The translations under genes and the position numbers were made by a program. DNA of 24,338 nt from a virus. Positions within the stretch are counted from its first letter, which is position 1; the number at the start of each line of letters is the position of its first letter. Location of the stretch: positions 1-24,338 of IMG/VR virus record IMGVR_UViG_3300010375_000049; one strand, 5' to 3'. Of the stretch, positions 15,443-21,418 are shown piece after piece. The notes below the pieces were generated by a model that made no database searches, had not been told where the DNA came from, and was given only the letters and a program-made list of their open reading frames with translations.

Positions 15443-15634
15443 ATGACTAACAATGACGGCACGGAATCAACAGACATTAGAACCGTTTCCACGTTATACC
15501 TATATTTTGTGGGGTTTATATTCATGATCCCATTCCTGCTCAGGCTAGCTGCTGATATTGCTGGTGAAGCATACCGAGAGTTATTCCGCCGCGCCCGCGA
15601 GAAACATAATGCCAATTCGCTCAAATCGCTCTGA
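15443..15634 (+). CDS. Plus-strand single-pass membrane mini-protein (63 aa)
   Basis: ATG at 15443 is preferred over 15434 because the latter overlaps the -10 box. Residues 17-36 (TLYLYFVGFIFMIPFLLRLA) form a single transmembrane helix, followed by a basic amphipathic tail (EAYRELFRRAREKHNAN). N-terminal acidic and polar residues suggest N-out or N-in topology cannot be decided. It overlaps the next plus-strand gene by 26 bp. Such a membrane-anchored peptide could act on the host envelope (for example as a small toxin, pinholin or antiholin), but nothing specific is visible. Confidence 0.6.
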   Translation: MTNNDGTESTDIRTVSTLYLYFVGFIFMIPFLLRLAADIAGEAYRELFRRAREKHNANSLKSL

Positions 15635-15797
15635 AATTGAACGATTCCGCATGTTAATTCGAGGAATGAGCCGCGATTCCATTCTCTACAAGATGCTCCA
15701 AGAGGAACTTGAGAAGCTTGGCCATTGGAAGCAGAAACCTCGCGGAAAACCGGGCAATCCACGCAAACTCAATAAACAGAGCGATTTCATGGATTAA
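15609..15797 (+). CDS. Plus-strand small basic protein (62 aa)
   Basis: ATG at 15609 overlaps the preceding plus-strand gene. GAGAAA upstream is a modest ribosome site. The product is helical and basic (EIERFRMLIRGMSRDSILYK, then a Leu/Glu helix), with a Lys/Arg/Pro/Gly-rich tail (KQKPRGKPGNPRK), like a small helix-turn-helix or nucleic-acid-binding protein. Its TAA shares the palindrome TTAA (15794-15797) with the TAA of the convergent membrane protein. It forms a two-gene plus-strand unit with 15443-15634. Confidence 0.6.
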   Translation: MPIRSNRSEIERFRMLIRGMSRDSILYKMLQEELEKLGHWKQKPRGKPGNPRKLNKQSDFMD

Positions 15798-16189
15798 GCC
15801 GGTTTCCTCTCTGGAGCTTTTACGCCCGTAATGTCTTTGCTTTCAACTACTGCCGTTGCTTGCTGAGCAATTGGCGGATTCAACTGGTTTGATAGGCCCG
15901 TGTAAAGCCCTTTCGTTACAGCATATTGTTGAGCCCAATGCCAAAGTCCTGCAATTAGAACTGTTCCCGCTGGCCAAGTGATTAGAAGTGATCCGCCTTG
16001 AACAAAACTTCCCGTGTGTGATGTGTGCAGTCCTAAAGTTGCCAGTCCAGTCAGCAGAATTGAAACCAGATGGTTTGTTTTGGTGGTTTGGTACGTTAAC
16101 CAAGGCATCCACTTTTGCTGTTTGGCCCAATTCTGGATGAAAACCAGAATCAAGCCTAATGGGAGCTGCTGATCGAGAAAGTTATCCAT
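15794..16189 (-). CDS. Polytopic membrane protein, possible holin
   Basis: 131 aa with hydrophobic segments at about residues 10-22 (LPLGLILVFIQNW), 40-56 (LVSILLTGLATLGLHTS) and 66-86 (GGSLLITWPAGTVLIAGLWHW), and a polar C-terminal tail (VESKDITGVKAPERKP). Size and topology fit a phage holin, which forms pores in the inner membrane at lysis, but no endolysin is recognisable nearby, so this is a guess. Its ATG follows the TAA of the 100-aa gene almost directly. Confidence 0.55.
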   Translation of the reverse strand: MDNFLDQQLPLGLILVFIQNWAKQQKWMPWLTYQTTKTNHLVSILLTGLATLGLHTSHTGSFVQGGSLLITWPAGTVLIAGLWHWAQQYAVTKGLYTGLSNQLNPPIAQQATAVVESKDITGVKAPERKPA

Positions 16190-16190
16190 T

Positions 16191-16493
16191 TTAGTAGCGG
16201 GACTGTTGCATTTGCCCGCCTATTACGCTGTTGGTGGGCTGCGATGGCTTGGGGCACGTTGGATCGTAAACACCTTCAGCCACTGCTTGAGCAACTTTCT
16301 CAGACAGTTCATGCAGCCGCTTTTCGGCATTGGCTCGCCGCTGCTGGGTTTGGGAAAATGATTCACACGCCTTATCGAAATCTGACTTTGCCGCGACATA
16401 ATCCCTCATTAGAGACATGAGCGGGCTTTCTTTGGTAGCGGTCTGAGTGTCATTTATCGACGCGCGCCCATTGTTTAATTGATCTTCGTACAT
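16191..16493 (-). CDS. Coiled-coil hypothetical protein
   Basis: 100 aa with an excellent ribosome site (AAAGGAGAAGAA before the ATG). Residues 25-75 form a long amphipathic helix (DYVAAKSDFDKACESFSQTQ, then RRANAEKRLHELSEKVAQAV), probably an oligomeric coiled coil. The C-terminus is Pro/Gln/Ser-rich. There is no signal or membrane segment. It lies in an operon with the holin-like gene. No family recognised. Confidence 0.65.
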   Translation of the reverse strand: MYEDQLNNGRASINDTQTATKESPLMSLMRDYVAAKSDFDKACESFSQTQQRRANAEKRLHELSEKVAQAVAEGVYDPTCPKPSQPTNSVIGGQMQQSRY

Positions 16494-16506
16494 TTCTTCT
16501 CCTTTT

Positions 16507-16728
16507 TTACAGTGCCGGGAGTCCTGCCGCCACGCGCTCAGCGTTCAAAACGTCAATGGTTTCTTTGTCGAACTGCTGCGCTGTTGCCTGAAGGCTTGCC
16601 ACGTTATCAGCCACTACAGGGCCAAGCGTGTCAATGGAGCGAATAGCGTTCAAATCTTCCACGCCGATTGCCGTTAGAGCTGCCAAGAGTGCAGCCAGTT
16701 TTAATGCTACGTCAGTAGGTAATGCCAT
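16507..16728 (-). CDS. Small Ala/Leu-rich helical protein
   Basis: 73 aa; AAGGAGAATTTC before the ATG. The first 23 residues are Ala/Leu helical (MALPTDVALKLAALLAALTA), more amphipathic than membrane-like, and the remainder (DTLGPVVADNVASLQATAQQ, then DVLNAERVAAGLPAL) is helical too. Same strand and close spacing to its neighbours. Function unknown. Confidence 0.65.
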   Translation of the reverse strand: MALPTDVALKLAALLAALTAIGVEDLNAIRSIDTLGPVVADNVASLQATAQQFDKETIDVLNAERVAAGLPAL

Positions 16729-16738
16729 GAAATTCTCC

Positions 16739-16951
16739 TTATGGGATCGAACTTAACTTCAATGGGACTGGAGCGTCTAAATCCCAAGTCGTTTGGCGAT
16801 TACATTTCGAGCAGATGATGTTTGTGAATGTTCCGCCTTCGTAAATCTTTGATAGTGGGTCTTGCAGTGTTTCATGGCCACACTCGCACCACGCTTTACT
16901 CCTTCTGTCTTCTTTCGTGAACTGATTTTTCAGCCAAGTAATAATTGACAT
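16739..16951 (-). CDS. Small zinc-ribbon protein
   Basis: 70 aa. Residues 22-24 (CEC, in AWCECGHETLQDP) and 47-50 (CSKC) form a zinc ribbon. A basic/Trp N-terminal helix precedes (ITWLKNQFTKEDRRSK). The ATG overlaps the TAA of the upstream gene (TAATG), indicating coupling. Role unknown. Confidence 0.65.
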   Translation of the reverse strand: MSIITWLKNQFTKEDRRSKAWCECGHETLQDPLSKIYEGGTFTNIICSKCNRQTTWDLDAPVPLKLSSIP

Positions 16952-17268
16952 TACTTTTTGGGTTTTGGGCTTATCCGCCGAAGTGAACCATGGCTGTCTC
17001 GCGTGTATCCACTGATGGACTGAGTTTCCCTGATTCCGTAACTTATTGGGCCATTAAAGAACTTGCGACCCTTGTCTCTGGCATGGCATGCCTTACCATG
17101 GTCACAATAAACGCAGCGACCGTTGCCGCTGATTGTGTAATCATCACACGCGCCTAGATCGCCAGAATGACAACAGCCGCATTCACAGCGTCCCACAAGA
17201 AAATCCATCGCAGTAGGTCTCGGTGCGCCTTCCGGATGGAATCGTATTTCTCTGCCTTCACTGCTCAT
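16951..17268 (-). CDS. Cysteine/histidine-rich putative zinc-binding protein
   Basis: 105 aa; begins directly after the lipoprotein stop. Residues 27-44 (RCECGCCHSGDLGACDDY) and 50-64 (GRCVYCDHGKACHAR) contain nine cysteines and two histidines, enough for two zinc sites. The rest is polar with a basic end (RRISPKPKK). No named family recognised. It overlaps the next gene by one base. Confidence 0.65.
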   Translation of the reverse strand: MSSEGREIRFHPEGAPRPTAMDFLVGRCECGCCHSGDLGACDDYTISGNGRCVYCDHGKACHARDKGRKFFNGPISYGIRETQSISGYTRDSHGSLRRISPKPKK

Positions 17269-17760
17269 TTACTTCAGCACTCCAGCAGCGGTAAGCGTGG
17301 AACCAATTGAATTTGCCAATGTGATAATCGACTGAATCTCAGAAACGATTCTCTGCTGAGCAGTCGGATTCTTTACTCCTGCCGTTCCATCCGCTACCAT
17401 GCTTGCGCCGATATCGCCAATTTCCTTAAGTAAGCCTTTGATCTGCGCCGAGTTCGCCGCTACAGGCTGAGCCAAAAGCGGAGTCAATTGCTCGTGAATG
17501 CGCGTGATCTTGATTTGGCCAGCCGAGAGTTTGTCGAAATATTCATTGTCGATAAGCCCGTTCTGGTGGACTGCCACGAGAGATTCAGCTACTGCGTGGT
17601 TGTGAATGCTGATTTGGGCATTGTCCGAGTTTACGGATTCCAGTTTCGTTACTGGTGCCGTTGGCGTGTTGTCTGCGTTCGGTGTGCGGTGCAGTTTTGC
17701 GCAGCCCACCAGCATTACCATTGCCAGCGCACTTGCCAGATACTTTGATTGCAGTTTCAT
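17269..17760 (-). CDS. Phage-encoded lipoprotein
   Basis: 163 aa with a strong ribosome site (AAGGAGTGATTTA). Residues 1-20 are a lipoprotein signal: a basic start, a hydrophobic core (ASALAMVMLVGC), and the lipobox LVGC with C20 as the modified residue, followed by Ala-Lys. The mature part (HAVAESLVAVHQNGLIDNEY, then helical to the end) is largely helical with coiled-coil-like spacing. It may be an outer-membrane lipoprotein for superinfection exclusion or an outer spanin partner, but it is longer than typical outer spanins and no inner spanin is seen. The export signal itself is certain. Confidence 0.75.
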   Translation of the reverse strand: MKLQSKYLASALAMVMLVGCAKLHRTPNADNTPTAPVTKLESVNSDNAQISIHNHAVAESLVAVHQNGLIDNEYFDKLSAGQIKITRIHEQLTPLLAQPVAANSAQIKGLLKEIGDIGASMVADGTAGVKNPTAQQRIVSEIQSIITLANSIGSTLTAAGVLK

Positions 17761-17773
17761 TAAATCACTCCTT

Positions 17774-18238
17774 CTAGATGCTGTCTTTATCGCATGGAGT
17801 CAGGTCAACGAATACAAACTGGCCCGGTAACAGTTTACCGAAGGCTTGCGGGTTACTGATTGTCATCGTCAAGCTGGCTGCTGGCGTCCATTTCGACCAT
17901 TGCTTATTGGCCGAACCTTCCTCATTGCTGTAAACCGCATTGAGTCCTATTTCTTCTTGGGTTTTGTCGCCGTTCGTGTCAGCAACAATTTTGACTGAAT
18001 TAACTGACATCTTCAGGCGTAAAGCTGCGCTCATAGCATCTCTCCTTTGTAATTCCCTTACTAGGCTGCCTACAGAATCGGCAGCGTTATTTTCCATCTC
18101 TCGCTCACGTTCAATTCCTGGCCCAAGCCGAGTATGGTCACAACAGCTAACCAAGCGGCTTTCTCCATCACCACTCACGCGCCGGAACCGCTCACCAGTA
18201 GCTAAATTGACACGCTCAACATCGCCGTAGACTTTCAC
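17774..18238 (-). CDS. Phage protein with probable internal second start
   Basis: The frame is open from a GTG at 18238, which overlaps the upstream TGA as GTGA, giving 154 aa. An internal ATG at 18034 (residue 69, MSAALRLKMSVNSVKIVAD) has a strong AAGGAGAGATG Shine-Dalgarno and opens an 86-aa protein. That part (LNAVYSNEEGSANKQWSKWT, PAASLTMTISNPQAFGKLLP) matches a small widespread phage protein type with the pattern AVY...WSKWTP.A...I.NP.A.GK...G..F.VD. The upstream 68 residues are polar and charged (GIEREREMENNAADSVGSL). It may be a fusion, or two products from one frame. The short form is more certain. Confidence 0.65.
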   Translation of the reverse strand: MKVYGDVERVNLATGERFRRVSGDGESRLVSCCDHTRLGPGIEREREMENNAADSVGSLVRELQRRDAMSAALRLKMSVNSVKIVADTNGDKTQEEIGLNAVYSNEEGSANKQWSKWTPAASLTMTISNPQAFGKLLPGQFVFVDLTPCDKDSI

Positions 18239-18423
18239 TGGCTCAACTCCGCTTTCTTCTGCTCCGTCATGCCGTCAAAACAAACTGATTCCAATGTCTT
18301 AGAACGATTTACCGCGCCTGATGCCTTGTAGAAAACTGGCGGCGACGGCTTAATTCCTGAATCGTTGCCAACATCCAAAAAGGATTCCAGTTCTTCGATA
18401 AATTCAGCATCGGTGTATTTCAT
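18235..18423 (-). CDS. Small acidic hypothetical protein
   Basis: 62 aa; the ATG overlaps the TGA of the GDWII-type gene (ATGA), and its own TGA overlaps the GTG start of the next gene. The N-terminal helix is acidic (DAEFIEELESFLDVGNDSG), followed by a Pro-rich loop and a final helix (GMTEQKKAELSQ). Not recognised. Confidence 0.6.
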   Translation of the reverse strand: MKYTDAEFIEELESFLDVGNDSGIKPSPPVFYKASGAVNRSKTLESVCFDGMTEQKKAELSQ

Positions 18424-18671
18424 GCGCTTGCTGCTTCTTCAACAAGCTCGTATGTTGCGGTGAAGATGTCCGGCTTGCAAGGGTAGCGTTCGCCTTGGAC
18501 TCCGGTGATGATCCAATCACCAGCGGTCACATCTTGACAAGCCTCAATCGTCCTAATCACCGGCTTGCGTCCAATTTCTCCGGGTGGCCAATAAACGACT
18601 CCACCTACTTCCCCCATGTGCGGAAACCATTGAAATGCTTCGACGACTACAGGTTTTTTACGAAACTTCAT
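18420..18671 (-). CDS. Conserved phage protein of the KPVVVEAFQW/GDWIIxGVxGE type
   Basis: 83 aa. The start (MKFRKKPVVVEAFQWF), the middle TAGDWIITGVQGERYPCKPD and the end IFTATYELVEE match a very widespread small phage/prophage protein family whose function is unknown. Its length is typical. The ATG overlaps the TGA of a tiny upstream frame, with GGGGAG as ribosome site. Confidence 0.8.
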   Translation of the reverse strand: MKFRKKPVVVEAFQWFPHMGEVGGVVYWPPGEIGRKPVIRTIEACQDVTAGDWIITGVQGERYPCKPDIFTATYELVEEAASA

Positions 18672-18705
18672 GCGCTCACCAGCTCCCCAAGCCCGATCTC
18701 CAAAC

Positions 18706-19056
18706 TCATTGCCGCCCCGCGTGTGCCAAATGGTTAGCCTGCATTATCCTGAATATTCCTATCCGCGATTGCTCAACCACTGGCCCTTTTGCCTTTGTTC
18801 CCGGCGTTTTGTGCGATGGCAATTTGGCCGGAATGTACTTTGATCGCCCGCAGTTTGGCGTAGAGTTTGAGCGCGTCGACATTGAATTGGCGTGTACTTG
18901 AGCAATAGTCTGCGCCCGCATGATCAGGAGCACATTTTCTTTAATCCAAACCGCCAGCCCTCTCCGGACGAGCGAATGCCCTCCAGAGCGTTTGATTCGC
19001 TTGGAAGGCCGGTCAGTTTCTTTTTGGTGCGCCTCTAAGACGCTACAGTGAGCCAT
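18706..19056 (-). CDS. Doubtful ORF, possibly a decayed gene
   Basis: One frame is open for 116 aa (basic, with RRGLAVWIKENVLLIMRA). However, in the -1-like alternative frame, about 18790-18950, a more protein-like stretch appears (FNVDALKLYAKLRAIKVHSG, ending in a TGA), without a start codon; upstream of it a third frame reads KKLTGLPSESNALEGIRSSG. The pieces would join if two single bases were missing, so this may be a frameshifted pseudogene. Between this ORF and the next gene is only a 13-codon frame (18670-18709), linked by ATGA at both ends. Confidence 0.3.
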   Translation of the reverse strand: MAHCSVLEAHQKETDRPSKRIKRSGGHSLVRRGLAVWIKENVLLIMRAQTIAQVHANSMSTRSNSTPNCGRSKYIPAKLPSHKTPGTKAKGPVVEQSRIGIFRIMQANHLAHAGRQ

Positions 19057-19068
19057 GCGTTAAAACTG

Positions 19069-19133
19069 TGAGGGGCTTAAGGATTTGCACCTTACGGCGA
19101 AGGGTTTCTAGCCCTGCCTACCTGTTACCCCTC
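19069..19133 (-). ncRNA. tRNA-like RNA lacking a D-arm
   Basis: On the minus strand the ends pair as GAGGGGT (19133-19127) with GCCCCTC (19076-19070), 7 pairs with one wobble, followed by A as the discriminator. A second stem AGGG/CCCT encloses the 7-nt loop CTAGAAA, which fits an anticodon loop (U33, A37; nominal anticodon AGA). A third stem TAAGG/CCTTA encloses TGCAAAT, like a T-loop (consensus TTCRANY) except for G at position 55. Only about 10 nt lie where the D-arm should be, and the end is ACAG rather than ACCA. It begins 2 nt after the stop of the 109-aa gene. It may be a tRNA remnant, a tRNA mimic or a structured mRNA end. Read as a normal tRNA it fails. Confidence 0.4.
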
Positions 19134-19134
19134 T

Positions 19135-19464
19135 TTAAAATTGATGGGCGGAAGGCCCTGTTGTCAGGTTTAATTGCTTATCCGCGTCAGCCCTTGCCGC
19201 GTTGATTTGCCCGCTTTTCAATACCTGAATTCTTCCCGGCTTGCCTTTTCCCTGATGATTGCGCTTGCGAGTATTGTGATATGCCAAACAGGTCTGACAA
19301 AAATAGGCTTTCCACTTGTACTTCGGAGAGTGACGCTGCCCGGACAATATCGCATCTTCGTAATTGGTGAAGCGGAGTTTTCGGCAAATCGCCATATTTA
19401 GGGAATAGCTTCCCCCTCCCATGCGCCTAACGGTCGCTCCCTTGAATGCGTCAAGGCTTCGCAC
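19135..19464 (-). CDS. Zinc-binding phage protein (CxxC/YH type)
   Basis: Up to 109 aa from a GTG at 19464; an ATG at residue 15 or 24 (MAICRKLRF) is also possible, the latter just after a GGGAA/TTCCC hairpin. The core CRKLRFTNYEDAILSGQ, then YKWKAYFCQTCLAYHNTRKR, has the C...Y..YxC..C..wH order of a common small zinc-finger type in phages and bacteria. The rest is polar. It is the first gene downstream of the 19465-19745 control region and is followed by the tRNA-like element. Confidence 0.65.
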   Translation of the reverse strand: MRSLDAFKGATVRRMGGGSYSLNMAICRKLRFTNYEDAILSGQRHSPKYKWKAYFCQTCLAYHNTRKRNHQGKGKPGRIQVLKSGQINAARADADKQLNLTTGPSAHQF

Positions 19465-19540
19465 ATTAAAAGTGTATTAGGACGATAAGCGTTTGCAACC
19501 GAAAGCTCCTCATCGCCCACAATACCTCATCTCCGTCTTA

Positions 19541-19552
19541 GGGTGGCCACCC
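19541..19552. promoter_or_regulatory. Perfect 12-bp palindrome, possible operator
   Basis: GGGTGGCCACCC is a perfect inverted repeat in the non-coding region before the 109-aa gene. The GC-rich palindrome could be a dimer binding site. The 19465-19745 gap holds this, the repeats at 19583-19628 and no convincing gene. Confidence 0.35.
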
Positions 19553-19582
19553 ATGAGCTTTTCGCCGGAAACTCGGTAAACA

Positions 19583-19628
19583 TCAAAAAGTCGAGACAGT
19601 CAAAAAGTTCGATACAGTCTAAATATCG
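19583..19628. repeat. Tandem 17-18 bp repeats in control region
   Basis: TCAAAAAGTCGAGACAG, TCAAAAAGTTCGATACAG and a partial TCTAAATATCG follow each other directly (copies at 19583-19599, 19600-19617 and 19618-19628). On the minus strand the copies read CTGTxTCGA(A)CTTTTTGA, with TTGACT inside. They could be repressor operators, iterons or a promoter with repeated sites. Confidence 0.6.
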
Positions 19629-19745
19629 CTTAACCCTCAAGGCGCGGAATCGGGATCGGGTCGGACTCCGCACCTCGTTTTCAGTTCCGGGAGCGATGGA
19701 GATAACTCTATGACGGGATTAAGGCAGGCGCAATGTTTGATGCCT

Positions 19746-19952
19746 CTACGATGCCTCTATTCCACGTAGAACGCGATTACGCTCTTTTCGGATGATTGAA
19801 TTAGCAATTGCCGCGACTGAAATTCCTTCGGCCTCTGACCGCTGAATCAAATAATCGTAGTTGGCATCGTCCCAGCGTATTTGATGGCGCGTCTTTGAAA
19901 TGAGCTTTGATTGCCGCCCAAGACTACGATGTGTTTTGGGTTCTGTGCTCAT
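19746..19952 (-). CDS. Ribbon-helix-helix-type small regulator
   Basis: 68 aa from the ATG at 19952, which overlaps the TGA of the 226-aa gene (ATGA). An in-frame ATG 12 codons earlier is less likely. Residues 24-62 (HQIRWDDANYDYLIQRSEAE, then GISVAAIANSIIRKE) fit the Arc/MetJ-like ribbon-helix-helix pattern: a short strand, helix A and helix B with Ile/Ala positions. N-terminal Lys/Arg residues would contact DNA. It is the last gene before the repeat-bearing control region, so it may bind there. Two GATGCCTCTA copies flank the stop. Confidence 0.65.
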   Translation of the reverse strand: MSTEPKTHRSLGRQSKLISKTRHQIRWDDANYDYLIQRSEAEGISVAAIANSIIRKERNRVLRGIEAS

Positions 19953-20629
19953 TGGGGCTCCGTAATCAACTCTCTTTGTTTTGCGCACGTCAGGCAGAGA
20001 GGATCGCCTTCAATTTCTTTATCGGCTCTGGTAGCAGCACGGCCAGCCACGTAGCAGTCAACGCACCATTCAATATGTGGCTTGGGCGCTTGACCCAGTG
20101 GCTCTGACTCTTCTGCATCTCGGGGCTGTGGTTTTACGTCCACAGTGAGTTTGGTGCGTGGTTTCCTTACTCTCTTAGGCGCTGGCGGCTTCGAGAAAGT
20201 AGACTCGGGATTACAAACTACCAGCCCTTGCGCTACCAGCACATGCAGCCAAAATTCAACTACACTCTCGCCTTTATCTAGGTCTGTACTAAATCCCCAT
20301 TTACCATCAACCCAAAGCCCTTGCGCCTTCATGTTTTCACACCAGAGCGTGACCTGCCTTGGATCGAACCCAAGCGCCTCTGCAATTTTTAGCGGCTCCT
20401 GCCCAAGTTCACAAGAAGCCATCAATGTCATGGCGGCTTTAAACTCTAGGCTCTCCAACGACAGAGCCCCATCTAGTTCTTTTACCGTTTTGATCAGACG
20501 TTCCTTTAAGCCGATCTTGAGTTCCCGCGCCACGGTTCGACCTCCGGGGCAAACGATGCTCCAGTCTCGCGAGTGAACTAGAGTCTTGCCCCAAGTTTTC
20601 AGAGGTTTATTACAATTGGCGCACTTCAT
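19949..20629 (-). CDS. Zinc-binding, winged-helix-like putative regulator
   Basis: 226 aa with GAAGG before the ATG. Residues 3-6 (CANC) and C27 form an N-terminal zinc-finger-like part. Residues 55-135 are helical with a strand pair (SLEFKAAMTLMASCELGQEP, LKIAEALGFDPRQVTLWCEN, then GLWVDGKWGF), as in a winged helix-turn-helix. After a basic linker (PPAPKRVRKPRTKLT) a second zinc ribbon has CVDC and CLTC (about 188-218). The mixture suggests DNA or RNA binding. Not recognised as a named family. In front of it, 20630-20713 holds no gene; a weak TTGAAT-N18-CAAAAT promoter is possible there. Confidence 0.65.
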   Translation of the reverse strand: MKCANCNKPLKTWGKTLVHSRDWSIVCPGGRTVARELKIGLKERLIKTVKELDGALSLESLEFKAAMTLMASCELGQEPLKIAEALGFDPRQVTLWCENMKAQGLWVDGKWGFSTDLDKGESVVEFWLHVLVAQGLVVCNPESTFSKPPAPKRVRKPRTKLTVDVKPQPRDAEESEPLGQAPKPHIEWCVDCYVAGRAATRADKEIEGDPLCLTCAKQRELITEPQ

Positions 20630-20713
20630 TTTTTACCTTCGAGACTTCTATTTTGCTCCGTATTCGCCTGTGGATTCAAGAGAAATCGTCAATGTTTATG
20701 CGGCTAAAATCAC

Positions 20714-20935
20714 TTATTCCTCGCATGTATGCTCAAATCCTTCATCAGTGATTGGGAACTTTATGACGTGGCCGCTCTCGAACATCAAACACACGTAAGC
20801 CTCTTGCCCAGCTTCCCACTCCTCCTGATCGTGCTGCGTGATGTCCACAAGCTTTTGGCCGATGAACGGCCCCAGCAGCTCACGGATGTTTGAATAGTCG
20901 CTCACGATGGCCTCGTTTCTCCGCAGCTCAAACAT
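20714..20935 (-). CDS. Small phage protein with GQKLVDITQHDQEEW motif
   Basis: 73 aa from the ATG at 20935 (GGGA upstream); a GTG at 20953 would add six residues. The stretch LLGPFIGQKLVDITQHDQEE and the end YVCLMFESGHVIKFPITDEG form a compact alpha/beta protein of a type I have seen as conserved hypothetical in phages and acidobacterial genomes. It overlaps the 52-aa gene by 34 bp. Function unknown. Confidence 0.6.
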   Translation of the reverse strand: MFELRRNEAIVSDYSNIRELLGPFIGQKLVDITQHDQEEWEAGQEAYVCLMFESGHVIKFPITDEGFEHTCEE

Positions 20936-21060
20936 TCCCAGCGATAGCCGCACACTTTACCAAGAACTACATTGTCAATTGACACCATAATCGCTGCGCA
21001 TACATGGCATGGTGGGCCGTCTAAAGCCCCTGTTAGGTCGGTAAGAGATGAGTTAGTCAC
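20902..21060 (-). CDS. 52-aa zinc-ribbon protein
   Basis: GTG at 21060 overlaps the TGA of the upstream gene (GTGA), like the other coupled starts here. The product has CHVC (18-21) and CLSC (43-46, in WECLSCGETRP) and a beta strand pair between them: a complete minimal zinc ribbon. Its end overlaps the start of the next gene. Easily missed because of its size. Confidence 0.6.
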   Translation of the reverse strand: MTNSSLTDLTGALDGPPCHVCAAIMVSIDNVVLGKVCGYRWECLSCGETRPS

Positions 21061-21389
21061 AGCGCATCTCTCATGATTGCTTCTACTTCGGCAACGTTCC
21101 CGGCCTTTTTCAGCTTGCGGATAGTGCGCCGATGCTTGTCGTTTTTCTTCAGCCAGTCGCTAATCGAAGCGTTGAATTTGTCCGCATCTTTCAGGGCCAT
21201 GATTGAATTGATTACCGTACCTTTGACCGATAGCAGGAAAGTGCTTGACGCGGCTCTCACGGCCTCGGGATACATCGTTTCTATGTGAAAGGCTACCTGC
21301 CTGCCAATTTCCTCAGCAATCACCCTAGCGGCGTCCTTGGCTTCGCCAGAGACTTCGAGTTTGTCATTTAGAGCTAATTTGTCGCTCAT
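21057..21389 (-). CDS. Helical hypothetical protein
   Basis: 110 aa from the ATG at 21389, which has AGGGGGAAAGAG before it; the longer TTG frame (21422) is less likely. Mostly helical (EAKDAARVIAEEIGRQVAFH, then SVKGTVINSIMALKDADKFN), with a basic helix near the end (KKNDKHRRTIRKLKKAGN). Its TGA overlaps the zinc-ribbon GTG. Not recognised. Confidence 0.65.
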   Translation of the reverse strand: MSDKLALNDKLEVSGEAKDAARVIAEEIGRQVAFHIETMYPEAVRAASSTFLLSVKGTVINSIMALKDADKFNASISDWLKKNDKHRRTIRKLKKAGNVAEVEAIMRDAL

Positions 21390-21418
21390 CTCTTTCCCCC
21401 TGTTACTGCCCTGAAAGA

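Noticed and set aside
19069-19133. Ordinary tRNA-Ser or amber suppressor tRNA
   Set aside because: No D-arm, no CCA, and a CTA anticodon would lack U33; called tRNA-like only.
19583-19628. CRISPR array
   Set aside because: Repeats are directly adjacent without spacers, only 17-18 bp, and no cas genes are present.
19651-19678. Possible intrinsic terminator around the GCGGA/TCCGC inverted repeat
   Set aside because: The stem is only 5 bp with a long loop and the T-run is 7 nt away.
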